This document shows, in pieces, positions 1 through 7,400 of a DNA stretch of 13,760 bases. Both the position numbers and the translations under genes were made by a program. Each line of letters opens with the position of its first letter. Positions within the stretch are counted from its first letter, which is position 1. Under the pieces are notes generated by a model. It worked only from the letters and a program-made list of their open reading frames with translations. It was not told where the DNA came from and did no database searches. Source of the DNA: an uncultured Microcaldota archaeon (GTDB lineage Archaea; Micrarchaeota; Micrarchaeia; Micrarchaeales; Micrarchaeaceae); the NCBI GenBank assembly GCA_903858385.1, contig CAIOIN010000088.1:1-13760 (forward strand), in the 5' to 3' direction.

Positions 1-610
1 ACTGACCTGCGCTACCAATCATCAAAGGCTGTGTTGAGTCTAGAGACCAACCCGTAAAGCTAGGGATGCTGATGGTGTCCACCAGTACGCCATTCAAGTA
101 TCCATTCATCGTGGCTGTGGAGCCAGAGACGCTTCTGGTATAGACGGCATCATACCACGTATTGAGTTGGATCTGTGGACTTTGCCAATTAGAAGGGCCA
201 TCCATAACCTCAAATCTTGAAGGTGGATTTGATACCCAAATGCCCCAGTTGGTCCCTTGATTATAAGTCCCGACCACCCCTACTGCTTGTGATGTGGCGT
301 AGAACCAGACCGAGACGGTCAAACTGTTGGCATTCCAATTCGGATTGGCTGGAACTGTTACTTTTTTATTGCTCCCAGAGAATGTAGCGACGAACTGCGG
401 CAGCTGCCCCGTGCAGACGCCTTCGAGATTGATGTATGCAGTAGTTCCAGGTCCGTTCGGCCTGAACACGCGGCACGATCCGGGCTGCGCCCTCGGTGCA
501 GACGTCGTTGAGCCGAAGATGCCCATAGAGTATAGCGCACCGATCACTACCGTCAATATGAGTATCGCCCAGCCGTAGGTCATGAGATACTCCATCGCTG
601 ACTGCAGCAT
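1..610 (-). CDS. Pilin-like surface protein with LamG-type domain (partial, C-terminus beyond window)
   Basis: The frame is open from the ATG at 610 to the window edge, giving 203 visible residues. The N-terminus has the class III signal pattern QSAMEYLMTYGWAIL followed by a hydrophobic stretch, as in archaeal type IV pilin-like proteins. Cleavage would fall before the Gln, leaving Glu at mature position 5. After a short Cys-containing spacer, LPQFVATFSG leads into a jelly-roll pattern: SVWFYA strand, W-x-x-W region, then Y-x-NGVLVDT and LMIGSAG, typical of LamG/concanavalin-like heads. The expected role is a membrane-anchored or pilus-assembled surface protein that may bind glycans (inference). 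The basic residue usually found just before the cleavage site is absent from the short form (ML|QSAME). An in-frame GTG at 658 would add 16 residues including Lys and sits about 6 nt past a TSS predicted from an AATAAAAG box at 687-694, so it is a real alternative start. No Shine-Dalgarno sequence precedes either start. Confidence 0.75.
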   Translation of the reverse strand, partial: MLQSAMEYLMTYGWAILILTVVIGALYSMGIFGSTTSAPRAQPGSCRVFRPNGPGTTAYINLEGVCTGQLPQFVATFSGSNKKVTVPANPNWNANSLTVSVWFYATSQAVGVVGTYNQGTNWGIWVSNPPSRFEVMDGPSNWQSPQIQLNTWYDAVYTRSVSGSTATMNGYLNGVLVDTISIPSFTGWSLDSTQPLMIGSAGQ

Positions 611-947
611 GAAAATTTTTTGAGAATGTTTGCTGGTGCATGCCGCAGTCGCTCGCACTCGACCTGTCTGCAGCCATGCGCTTTGTCTTTTATTGGGAAT
701 GCATTTCATGCCCAGCATGTCCTCACATGGTTATTGCAAACGTATGTATAAAAGAGTTCACCGCATCTTCTTTTGCACTTGCGATGCAAGCCATTTTTGG
801 CCGTTGGTGCGGTGCATTCGTAGTTATTTCGGTATTTTTCGCTCCCATTAGTGCAACGGACATTTTACGTTGATGTGTTCCGCAAAATACGAAAGTATTT
901 AAAAATGATATGACATACTAGTTAAAGGCGACGTAAAAGGTGAAAAA
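611..947. other. Intergenic region between divergent pilin-LamG and sepF genes
   Basis: This is 337 bases between divergent genes. The right third (863-947) holds the sepF promoter and its inverted repeats. The left part contains a weak AATAAAAG TATA-like element on the minus strand (687-694) that could serve the pilin gene. Short plus-strand reading frames exist (for example 640-873), but they lack a ribosome binding site, a promoter at the right distance and recognisable protein character, so no gene is called. No convincing structured RNA was found. Confidence 0.6.
885..943 (+). promoter_or_regulatory. sepF promoter with palindrome at TATA box, and Shine-Dalgarno
   Basis: A TATA box TTTAAAAA lies at 898-905 and predicts a transcription start near 927, giving a leader of about 20 nt. 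AGGTGA at 938-943, complementary to the archaeal 16S 3' end, sits 4 nt before the ATG at 948. The perfect palindrome AAATAC-GAAA-GTATTT (885-900) overlaps the left end of the TATA box. A second inverted pair, TTTTACGT (863-870) and ACGTAAAA (931-938), brackets the promoter, its right arm running into the Shine-Dalgarno. Palindromes in these positions could be operator sites for a dimeric repressor, or chance in A/T-rich DNA. Confidence 0.7.
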
Positions 948-1322
948 ATGGGTATTTTTGATAAGCTAGGGAAGACCTTAGGCGTGTCCAAGGAAATAAA
1001 CTTGGAAGAGTACATGAACGCGGCGGAGATGGAAGACGTCGACGTGATGCACGAACCTGCTGACCACTATGTCAAGCCGGTCTCGCTGCAGCAGCAGACT
1101 GATGTCGATCTCATAAAGAAGGAATTGAACGGGGGCAACATAGTGCTTCTGAACATAACAGAGATGTCCAAGAGGCCGAACACGCTCAAGAGCATTGTCG
1201 ACGACCTCAAGGGTTATGCCGACAAGATTGACGGGGACATAGCAAGGCTTGATGCAGAGAAGATACTGCTGACGCCGGGCAAGATAAAGATTGTGAAGAC
1301 GAAGAGGGCGCCGTCAAAGTAA
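948..1322 (+). CDS. sepF: SepF-like cell division protein (FtsZ membrane anchor)
   Basis: The protein has 124 residues. Archaeal SepF tethers FtsZ to the membrane at the division site. The N-terminus MGIFDKLGKTLG fits the short amphipathic membrane-targeting helix of the family. It is followed by an acidic linker (about residues 17-40) and then the globular SepF core from about residue 42: VKPVSLQQQTDVDLIKKEL, GGNIVLLNITEMSKRP, a helix with LKGYADKIDGDIARL, and the closing strand KILLTPGKIKIVK. The GDIARLDAEKILLTP segment is characteristic of the family. Length is slightly short, as usual for archaeal members. The start is fixed by AGGTGA four bases upstream. The gene is transcribed alone and converges with the TrmJ-like gene, whose end is 22 bases away. 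No ftsZ is in the window. Confidence 0.88.
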   Translation: MGIFDKLGKTLGVSKEINLEEYMNAAEMEDVDVMHEPADHYVKPVSLQQQTDVDLIKKELNGGNIVLLNITEMSKRPNTLKSIVDDLKGYADKIDGDIARLDAEKILLTPGKIKIVKTKRAPSK

Positions 1323-1330
1323 TACGGCAC

Positions 1331-1376
1331 CTTTTTCCTATTCCTTAATTCTTTTCCTGTTTTATTTTTCTGTTTT
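1331..1376 (+). terminator. Pyrimidine-rich terminator after sepF
   Basis: Just after the sepF stop the plus strand has repeated T-runs (CTTTTT, CTTTT, TTTTATTTTT, TTTT) with no strong hairpin, which matches intrinsic archaeal termination on T-tracts. It overlaps the 3' end of the convergent TrmJ-like gene, which reads the same bases as its Lys-rich C-terminus. Confidence 0.55.
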
Positions 1377-2076
1377 GATGCGTGTTCCTGCCGCCGGCAA
1401 GCGCTATCGCGATCGCGTTTATCTCCTTCTTGGTCGGCATGGACCTGCTGAGGACGTGCTTGAACGCCATGGCGACGGATTCCTTGTCGCGTATTGATTT
1501 GTTGCTTTTTATCATTTTGCCGAACAAGGTCAGTGCCATCTTCTGGTGTTTCGCGTCGGCATAAAGGGAATCCATGAACCCATATTCCTTGCCGTACTGG
1601 CTGCGCGTCAGCTCGTAGAGCATTATGGCCAGCGCGTGGGAGATGTTGAGCACTGGGTAGTCCCTGTTGGCGCCGATGAATATCGTAGCGTCGCATGCCC
1701 GCAGCTCGTCCTTGCTCAGCCCGGTGTCGTCCCTGCCTATCAGGAGGACCACCCTCTTGTTGATGCTGGCGTTCTTCAGTATCCTTCCCGCATTCTGCAG
1801 CGTGTAGGCGTTGTGGAAGGACCTGTCGGTCTTGCTCCAGAGGCCCGTCGTGCCCAGGACAAACGCACCTTTAGTGGCTTCGGCCATGCTCTTGCAGATT
1901 TTGGCGTGCTCAAGGAGCGCGCGTGCATGCTTCGAGTATTTTATCGCTTCCTTGCCCTTGTAGTTGCACCTCGGGTTTATCAGGTATAACTTTTCCAGGC
2001 CGAAATTCTTCATGACCCTCGCTATGTAGCCCAAGTTCACTTGGTATTTGGGCTCCATCAGGACTACGTCTATCAA
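1345..2076 (-). CDS. trmJ: TrmJ/SpoU-family tRNA 2'-O-methyltransferase
   Basis: The protein has 243 residues and belongs to the SPOUT class of SAM-dependent methyltransferases with a trefoil-knot active site. TrmJ members methylate the ribose 2'-OH of tRNA position 32. Motif 1 is the N-terminal strand IDVVLMEP followed by N-x-G-x-x-AR-x-MKNFGL (about residues 14-27), containing the conserved Asn and Arg. Motif 2 is GRDDTGLSKDEL (114-125), normally GREGxGL; the Asp-Asp variation is unusual. Motif 3 is YPVLNISHALAIMLYEL (140-156), normally LNLSQA. A Lys-rich helical tail follows. The TTG start at 2076 is chosen because it keeps the first knot strand intact and has GGTG five bases upstream; the internal ATG at 2058 would remove that strand. 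It is the last gene of the translation run, 12 bases after the protease stop. The precise tRNA target is inferred from the family. Confidence 0.82.
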   Translation of the reverse strand: MIDVVLMEPKYQVNLGYIARVMKNFGLEKLYLINPRCNYKGKEAIKYSKHARALLEHAKICKSMAEATKGAFVLGTTGLWSKTDRSFHNAYTLQNAGRILKNASINKRVVLLIGRDDTGLSKDELRACDATIFIGANRDYPVLNISHALAIMLYELTRSQYGKEYGFMDSLYADAKHQKMALTLFGKMIKSNKSIRDKESVAMAFKHVLSRSMPTKKEINAIAIALAGGRNTHQNRKIKQEKN

Positions 2077-2088
2077 GATAACACCGCA

Positions 2089-2832
2089 TCACAGCAGCGA
2101 CATCGACGCTATGGTCAGGAAGTTGACGAGCATGTGGGCCGATATTGTCGTGTAGAGGGATTTGTATCTGTTGAAGAAGTACCCTGCGATGATCCCGAAC
2201 GCAAACGCGGCGGCGAACTCGGACCATGATGCATAGGTGAGCAGGTGCGGCAGCGCGAACAGCAGAGCGCTTGAGGTGATGCCGATTCCTTCGGAAATTG
2301 CGCGGGATTCGCGGTGCGTGGCTGCAAAGAACAGGTTGTCGGCCATTGCGGTGAGCTTTGGCACGAGAAATCCCCTGAACAATATTTCTTCGTCTATGGG
2401 CGCTATGAGAAAGGTAAATACCAGGAAGTAGATGGGCATGCCGGCCAAGACTGTGCTGACGTTGGTTGGCAACTGTATGCCGGTAACTGTAGTGAACAGG
2501 CCGATGAGAAATTCTATCAGGAGTATCAGGCCGAATAGCAGGACCCCGATCAGAAGGTTCTTCGCCGTAAGTTTTTTCCTTGAAAGGCCGAGATCTTTCA
2601 CTATGTTTTTCAGCTTTTCGCCCTTCGCCAGCAGGTAGGAGAAGACGATGAACGGGAAGAATAAGGACAGCTCGATGGACGCATCGGCGGCAAAGGCGTT
2701 CGGTGTGATGTAGCCGTGCGAGTATAGCTCGCTGAGCACGAACCAGCCGACTATCGCTATGAAAACGGTTATCAGATAGAACGCGCACTTCACTGCTCTG
2801 CTGCTCCCCTTGCTTTTGCGTTTTGACGCCAC
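2089..2832 (-). CDS. CPBP-family intramembrane metalloprotease
   Basis: The protein has 247 residues and several membrane segments. It is a member of the CPBP/CAAX-protease-and-bacteriocin-processing (Abi) family of membrane-embedded metalloproteases. All three family motifs are present: EEILFR (E148, E149, R153), FALPH (F192-H196) and HMLVN (H233-N237). Hydrophobic segments are visible at about 15-34, 53-68, 92-113, 131-145, 188-200 and 205-221, plus the C-terminal one. The GTG at 2832 is chosen as start. The frame stays open further upstream, but that extension runs through rps27ae in another frame and gives a low-complexity, implausible sequence. The start lies 4 bases after the rps27ae stop, suggesting translational coupling. 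Archaeal members have no settled substrate; processing of prenylated or surface proteins is possible. Its place at the end of a ribosomal protein run is probably incidental. Confidence 0.82.
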   Translation of the reverse strand: MASKRKSKGSSRAVKCAFYLITVFIAIVGWFVLSELYSHGYITPNAFAADASIELSLFFPFIVFSYLLAKGEKLKNIVKDLGLSRKKLTAKNLLIGVLLFGLILLIEFLIGLFTTVTGIQLPTNVSTVLAGMPIYFLVFTFLIAPIDEEILFRGFLVPKLTAMADNLFFAATHRESRAISEGIGITSSALLFALPHLLTYASWSEFAAAFAFGIIAGYFFNRYKSLYTTISAHMLVNFLTIASMSLL

Positions 2833-2836
2833 AGCA

Positions 2837-2980
2837 TCATTGCTTGTGCTTGAACTCGGTGTAGCTGCACTTCCCGCACGTATACCTGTCGGAATGCTCG
2901 GCCATCCTGGAGTTGCACTTCGGGCACATCTTGCTCGGCTTGTAGGCCTTTGCTTTCTTAGCGTCTTTTTTGTCTGCCAT
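2837..2980 (-). CDS. rps27ae: Small ribosomal subunit protein S27ae (eS31)
   Basis: The protein has 47 residues, beginning MADKKDAKKAKAY and ending TEFKHKQ. It carries a zinc ribbon with two Cys pairs, CPKC and CGKC, separated by about 15 residues, plus the family pattern of a basic N-terminus, RMAEHSDRYTCGKC and an aromatic-rich end. This matches the small archaeal S27ae proteins, which lack the ubiquitin domain of their eukaryotic counterparts. The gene is below common length cut-offs and lies inside a longer reading frame on the same strand, so it is easy to miss. It follows rps24e after 5 bases, the standard archaeal pairing, which strongly supports the call. AGTGAT upstream may act as a weak Shine-Dalgarno. 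The protease gene starts immediately after it. Confidence 0.92.
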   Translation of the reverse strand: MADKKDAKKAKAYKPSKMCPKCNSRMAEHSDRYTCGKCSYTEFKHKQ

Positions 2981-2985
2981 GTCAA

Positions 2986-3330
2986 TCACTTCTCGGCCTT
3001 CTCTTCCTTCTTCGCCGTCGGTCCCTTCTTCTCCTTCGCGACCTTGGCGCCCTTTATGCCCTTCATCCTGTTGACCAGGTAGAGAGGCTCGAACTTCTCA
3101 ACCGCCTCTTTCGACGGATACGCATGAGCGGACCCATGGCCCTGCTTTACGCCGGTGCTCTGGTCCAGCTTCACCACTATGACCGATTCCGGATCCAGGT
3201 TGAGCTTCTTGCACAGCTCGGCCTTTACCTCGTTCTTCGATGGCGTGCTTCCTTCCTGCACCACGTTGAATCCAATCTCCCGACGTCCCAGCAGCTTGTT
3301 CTCCTTGTTTGATGTTATGCTTAATTCCAT
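2986..3330 (-). CDS. rps24e: Small ribosomal subunit protein S24e (eS24)
   Basis: The protein has 114 residues. It contains the S24e core: an N-terminal strand with NKLLGRREIGFNV, the STPSKNEVKAELCKKL helix, SVIVVKLDQSTG, then GHGSAHAYPSKEAVEKFEPLYLVNR. The C-terminus is extended by a Lys/Glu/Ala-rich tail (from about residue 93), a common site of length variation and probably disordered or rRNA-contacting. The start follows the aIF5A stop by a single base, and a perfect GGAGGT (3335-3340) lies inside the 3' end of the aIF5A gene, four bases before the ATG. Translation of the two genes is therefore likely coupled. Confidence 0.93.
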   Translation of the reverse strand: MELSITSNKENKLLGRREIGFNVVQEGSTPSKNEVKAELCKKLNLDPESVIVVKLDQSTGVKQGHGSAHAYPSKEAVEKFEPLYLVNRMKGIKGAKVAKEKKGPTAKKEEKAEK

Positions 3331-3331
3331 G

Positions 3332-3733
3332 TTAACCTCCCAGTATCCTTGCCATCGCCCTCCTTCCAGTCGCTTCTATTACTTCAACTTCGTTGCCCGG
3401 ATGAAGCTTGCCCGCCAGATCCTCTATGATCGGCAGTTCGTAGATCTCAAAACTCTCGGAATCCATCAACTGCGCGGTTTTCTCGCCGACAGAGACGACC
3501 TGCGCCTTGGTCTTCTTTATGACAGGGGCCTCGCCGTCCGCGTGGCTCGGCGTCAAAAGGGTCTTCTTCTGCCCGTCGAATATGCCTATGCCGGTTATCC
3601 TCATCTTCGCGGATCCGTGCTTGCCCGGGGAGCTTATGTCTATGTCAACCACCCTGCACGCTATGCCGTCTATCATCAGGATCCTGCCGACGCGCATGTC
3701 CTTCATCGGCACCGGAGTTATATCGTCAGTCAT
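3332..3733 (-). CDS. eif5a: Translation factor aIF5A
   Basis: The protein has 133 residues. aIF5A binds the ribosome E site and relieves stalling, for example at proline runs. The SH3-like N-domain carries the hypusine loop SSPGKHGSAK with Lys38 as the modified residue (deoxyhypusination or hypusination in archaea). The C-domain is an OB-fold with AQLMDSESFEIYELPI and ends EATGRRAMARILGG. The ATG at 3733 is preferred over a TTG four codons upstream because it gives the usual N-terminus, and the TATA box at 3775-3782 predicts a start of transcription near 3751, leaving an 18-base leader. It is the first gene of the five-gene minus-strand run. No deoxyhypusine synthase gene is in the window. 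Confidence 0.94.
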   Translation of the reverse strand: MTDDITPVPMKDMRVGRILMIDGIACRVVDIDISSPGKHGSAKMRITGIGIFDGQKKTLLTPSHADGEAPVIKKTKAQVVSVGEKTAQLMDSESFEIYELPIIEDLAGKLHPGNEVEVIEATGRRAMARILGG

Positions 3734-3774
3734 TGAAACAACCAAAGGAAATTGGATTAAATTGTTAAAGAAAG

Positions 3775-3782
3775 TATATATA
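3775..3782 (-). promoter_or_regulatory. TATA box of the aIF5A-rps24e-rps27ae-protease-trmJ run
   Basis: TATATATA is an ideal archaeal TATA box. Its centre lies about 45 bases before the aIF5A ATG, predicting a transcript start near 3751. The next four genes follow with gaps of 1 to 12 bases and no visible promoter between them, so a single transcript is likely. Confidence 0.7.
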
Positions 3783-3867
3783 GCTTACACCTCTCCTCGC
3801 CTTGGCGCACATACCCCTGCAAATACAATACTGCCCGCAATCGTTGTGATTTCGCGAATCAGGCAGG

Positions 3868-3875
3868 TATAAATA
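3868..3875 (+). promoter_or_regulatory. TATA box for the nuclease-like gene
   Basis: TATAAATA centred near 3871.5 predicts transcription starting at about 3898. That is at or within a few bases of the candidate start codons (GTG 3896, ATG 3902), so the mRNA is probably leaderless. This promoter diverges from the aIF5A promoter across about 90 bases. Confidence 0.62.
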
Positions 3876-3901
3876 TTATTTAAGATCCATGAGCTGTGAG
3901 A

Positions 3902-4489
3902 ATGATGGGCAGTGTTGGCATGGAAAAGACGGATGGCAGAAGTATTGCCAGTTGGGAGGTTGGGCGCGCGTCCATGATCAGCGTGGACGAGGCCAAATCG
4001 CAACTCGATAGGGGCATGCTTGCGCCGCTGTCCGTGTCCACGGCCGTGAAGAGCGCGTACGAGAACACCACCAAGGCATGCCTTCTTGAGCATAAGATAA
4101 AAGTTTACTATGAGCCGTTCGTCCTGCCGCTTGACGTGGTGTACATGGGTACAACAGAGACCTACGCCCCGGACTTCGTGGCTGCGGATCTGAAAGTTAA
4201 TGGCAGGCGCGTAATCTTCGAGACGCACCCGATGGTCATGCATGGCATGATGCGCTTGGGCTCCACGATAAGCAAGTTCGGCACCTTCGAATCGATGTAC
4301 GGCAAGGATTTCTACCTTGTGATGATCTCGGACCTTAGCGAGTACACTATGAATTTCCGCATGGGGGGCAAGCACCTGCCCAAATTCTGCGACGAGTACT
4401 GGCTGGTGCAGTACACCAACACTAAGGGCGGGCATCCCCAGAAGGAGGCTTTCGATGCGCATCTCAATGGATTTCTGCGGCGCGTTTAG
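3902..4489 (+). CDS. Uncharacterised protein, possible PD-(D/E)xK nuclease fold
   Basis: The protein has 195 residues from the ATG at 3902; GTG 3896 and ATGs at 3905 and 3920 are also in frame. I do not recognise a named family. The centre has the order of a PD-(D/E)xK core: an N-terminal helix (AVKSAYENTTKACLLEHKI), then KVYYEPFVLPLD, TYAPDF with Asp91, strand RRVIFETHP with Glu107, and a later strand DFYLVMISD. Many nucleases of this fold read YEP, PDF, then ExK; here the third catalytic position is His109 (E-T-H) instead of Lys. The His could tune activity, or the protein may be an inactive DNA- or RNA-binding relative. It ends 6 bases from the convergent giant gene. No toxin, methylase or transposition genes accompany it, so a restriction or transposon role is not indicated. 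Without a structure comparison the fold is a hypothesis. Confidence 0.8.
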   Translation: MMGSVGMEKTDGRSIASWEVGRASMISVDEAKSQLDRGMLAPLSVSTAVKSAYENTTKACLLEHKIKVYYEPFVLPLDVVYMGTTETYAPDFVAADLKVNGRRVIFETHPMVMHGMMRLGSTISKFGTFESMYGKDFYLVMISDLSEYTMNFRMGGKHLPKFCDEYWLVQYTNTKGGHPQKEAFDAHLNGFLRRV

Positions 4490-4495
4490 GGCGGC

Positions 4496-7400
4496 TTATT
4501 CTGATGTTTTGCGTGGCTCTTTCTCCGCATCTTTCGCCTCGCGCTTCGCATGAGTCACCGCCAGCAGCGCGAAAGCCGCAATCACCAATGCCACAGCATC
4601 TATCCCACCCAAAGAGAGGGCATAGCTGCCTATGTTGATTGGTATGGACTGAGAGGCCTGCGAATAGGCATAATTGAACTCGTTCGATGTGGCGAATGCC
4701 GAAGCCGGAAGTTTTGAGGGTATTGTGTTGGCCGAGTACTGAAGCGAGGGTTGGGTGAACGGCACCGGTTCAGGTGGCGGATATCCGTAGTACTGAGCGA
4801 TGATTGATCCACTGCCCGAACCGCAGGTGGTGAAGAAGGCGTTGAAAGTCCCGTCAGGCAGGGTATTGGCTATGCCGATTAGACCCAACTGCGAGGTGAA
4901 CATGCCGTTGCCGTTGTCATACACCGGTATGCAGTATTCGGGATTATTGAAAAGTGCCGAAGTGTCCCTTCTCGCACTAAGGCCGAAGTTGCCGTATATG
5001 TTGCACTCGTTGTAGTTTGGCAGCAACAGCATGCTTTTCGGCGGAGGCGCGCATTGGGGTGGCGTGGTGCCGGACAGCTGCCCACCGGATTGGTACTCTA
5101 GAGAATTGTAGTCGTACTGCGTGTTGAAGTTGATGGTGTTCGCCTCGGTCGGGCCGAAGGTCTGCGGATTCGTGCCTGCGGGCTGCGTCAGCGTTGACAG
5201 TGGGTTAGCGAACTGGCACGAAGCCGAGGTTGTCGAGAAGGCGCACTGCATGGCGTACTTGTAATAATCGTCAGGTGTGGTGATGGGGCTGGAGGTGGCG
5301 TTGTAGAAATTGACGTCTGTACCGTAATAAAGGTATATCTGGGAACCGGCAGGGAGCGGCTGCGTCCCCGAAGGCAGCGAATATGTCGCCGTGCCGGTGA
5401 CTATGACGTTCGTCTCGTTCTCGTTTAGGGGATTGGTGCTGGTCTGCGCGGTCGCGGTCACGCTGGCCAGGTTCGCGATGTCGGCATCGAGAGGCGCGGT
5501 TATGATGTTGTTGAAGTCATCTGCAAAGGTGTAGACCAGCCTGTTGTAGCCGTAGATGTTCTGGTTCTCGCTGAGATCGACATCCAGGTTGTACACGTAT
5601 GTGGACTGCTCGTAGAGCTGGAAGAGCGGCAGTATGTTGTTCTGTATGGCGTTTGCGTAGGAAATAGTGGTGGCGAGCGATGCGGCGCTTGACGGATCAT
5701 AGTAGTAATTCGCCGGGCAGCCCGTGCCGCCGCAGTCCACGCCGTATTTCGGACTTGATAAGGTTATTGCATCCTGTGCGGCATAGGCAAAGTACCGACC
5801 AAGCGATGACTGCTGCATGTAGCTTTCGAGTTGGTAGTTACTGGAACTCTCAGCGTTGATTACCTGCGCATCTGGCAGCACCACTGGGAACGAGTCAGTA
5901 GGCGACACGGTCAGGTTCACGAACATCTCGCCGAACCACCGGTTGGAGTATATGTTGTAGTTCAGATCGGGGGAGATTATGGCACCGGCATCTGATAGGT
6001 TGGAGGTGTAATAGCCTTGGTTGGAGAGCAGTTGCTGCAGGTAGGTGCTTCCGCCCTGTATGTTCTCCTGCAGGTTGTTGCTCTTGAGGTTGACTTGGCT
6101 CATGGTGTATACGGTTGTTGCCGGGGTTGTGCTGGTTGCTATGTGCGTGTTCGGGTCTGGAGCCGGTGCTGGCGACGGCAATGGGTAGTCCGGGCACAAT
6201 GTGCCGGTATAATCGCTCTCTGGGAGCGCCCCATAGACTGTTGATGGACTTCTTCCGATGTTGTAGCTCGACGCCTGGATCGCCTCACCGTTGGTGACAG
6301 GGTCTGGGGACCAGGTCTGCGTCAATTGATAGGTGTAGTGGTAGGGTACGAGGAGGTAGCCGGTTATCACGCTGTTCACATATGTGTTGAATATGGCCGG
6401 TGTGGAAGAGGTGCCGATTGCTGGGGGTATGACGCTGGTGATCTGGCATTGCGGCGTGCTGCCCGGCGATGAACAATGAGTTGGATTTCCAGACACGCAT
6501 TGCGGTTGCAGCTCAGTTTTGCACTGCGGGCTGTTCGAGGGATCGGTCGTGGTGTCGCAGGATGGATTGGCGCTGCTGATGGTGCAGGTGGGCGCCGTCT
6601 GTGAAGGGCTGCACATGATAACGCCAGTCGTACCGTCGCTGGTGGCTGGGCATGTCGGCGGTTTGTTGTCTTCGGGGCAAAGCTGCACATTGCCATTTGA
6701 GTCGCAGGTCGGTGTGCTGCTGCCGCTGCACATGGGCGTCTCGCCGTTCGAGCAGTATGGATAGGGGCTGCTGCCGATGGCAGAGCATTCGGGATTAAGG
6801 CTTCCGCTGCTGCAGGTGGGCGTGCCACTCGATGAACAGTATGGCGTCGTAAGGCTTTTGCACACCGCGCTGTCGCCTTCAGCGCAGGGCGAACCGGTGG
6901 ACACGTGAGTCGTGCCGTCGACGCATGTCGCGGTGATGGTGCTCTGGGTGGAGGCGCCTGAACCCCCGCCGCCGCCACTCGGGGAGAGAGAAGAGATGAG
7001 ATTTGAGAGTGTGAAGAACTTTTGCGGAGAGCCTTGGCTCTCGGCATAGCTGAATGCGCTTGGCACGCCTAGAAGCGGGTTGTAGGTGTTCGCCGTAACG
7101 CCAGTTGTGTCGTACTTGCATGGGGTATCAGCGTAGGGTACGGTGTTGCCGTCTATGTAGCAGGTGTATGGAGAATCGGCGCCATACGATAGGGTCGTGT
7201 AGTTGACCAGGTTGAGCTTGAAGGAGAGCAGCTCGGTGTAGAGCTGCTTGTCGCTGGTGTCATAGCCGGAGTCGCCGTAAGAATCGCCCCATTTGTAGTC
7301 GTGCACTATCATGTATGATGTGCCGTTGAAGTCCGTGGTGAAGCCGAAGCCGCTGCCGTCTAGCTTCAGGAACTCCCCGTACTGGCTCATGCGCGGCCCT

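Noticed and set aside
640..873. 77-codon plus-strand frame with CPAC and a hydrophobic stretch, before sepF
   Set aside because: It has no Shine-Dalgarno or TATA box at the right distance, odd composition for a membrane protein, and it runs up to the sepF regulatory repeats.
1910..2788. 292-codon minus-strand frame overlapping the protease and methyltransferase
   Set aside because: It is Arg/His/Pro-rich with no domain pattern and lies opposite to coding preference; the overlapping frames contain all the expected motifs of two known families.
2833..2985. Upstream extension of the protease frame to 2985
   Set aside because: The added sequence is Ser/Arg/Ala-rich with no membrane or signal character, and it overlaps rps27ae in its proper frame.
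3785..4462. 225-codon minus-strand frame opposite the nuclease-like gene
   Set aside because: It is His-rich, typical of an antisense shadow, and runs across two divergent promoters.
6376..7047. 223-codon Ala/Arg/Pro-rich frame inside the giant gene
   Set aside because: It is an out-of-frame reading of the Cys-rich repeat block, with the low-complexity composition expected of a shadow frame.
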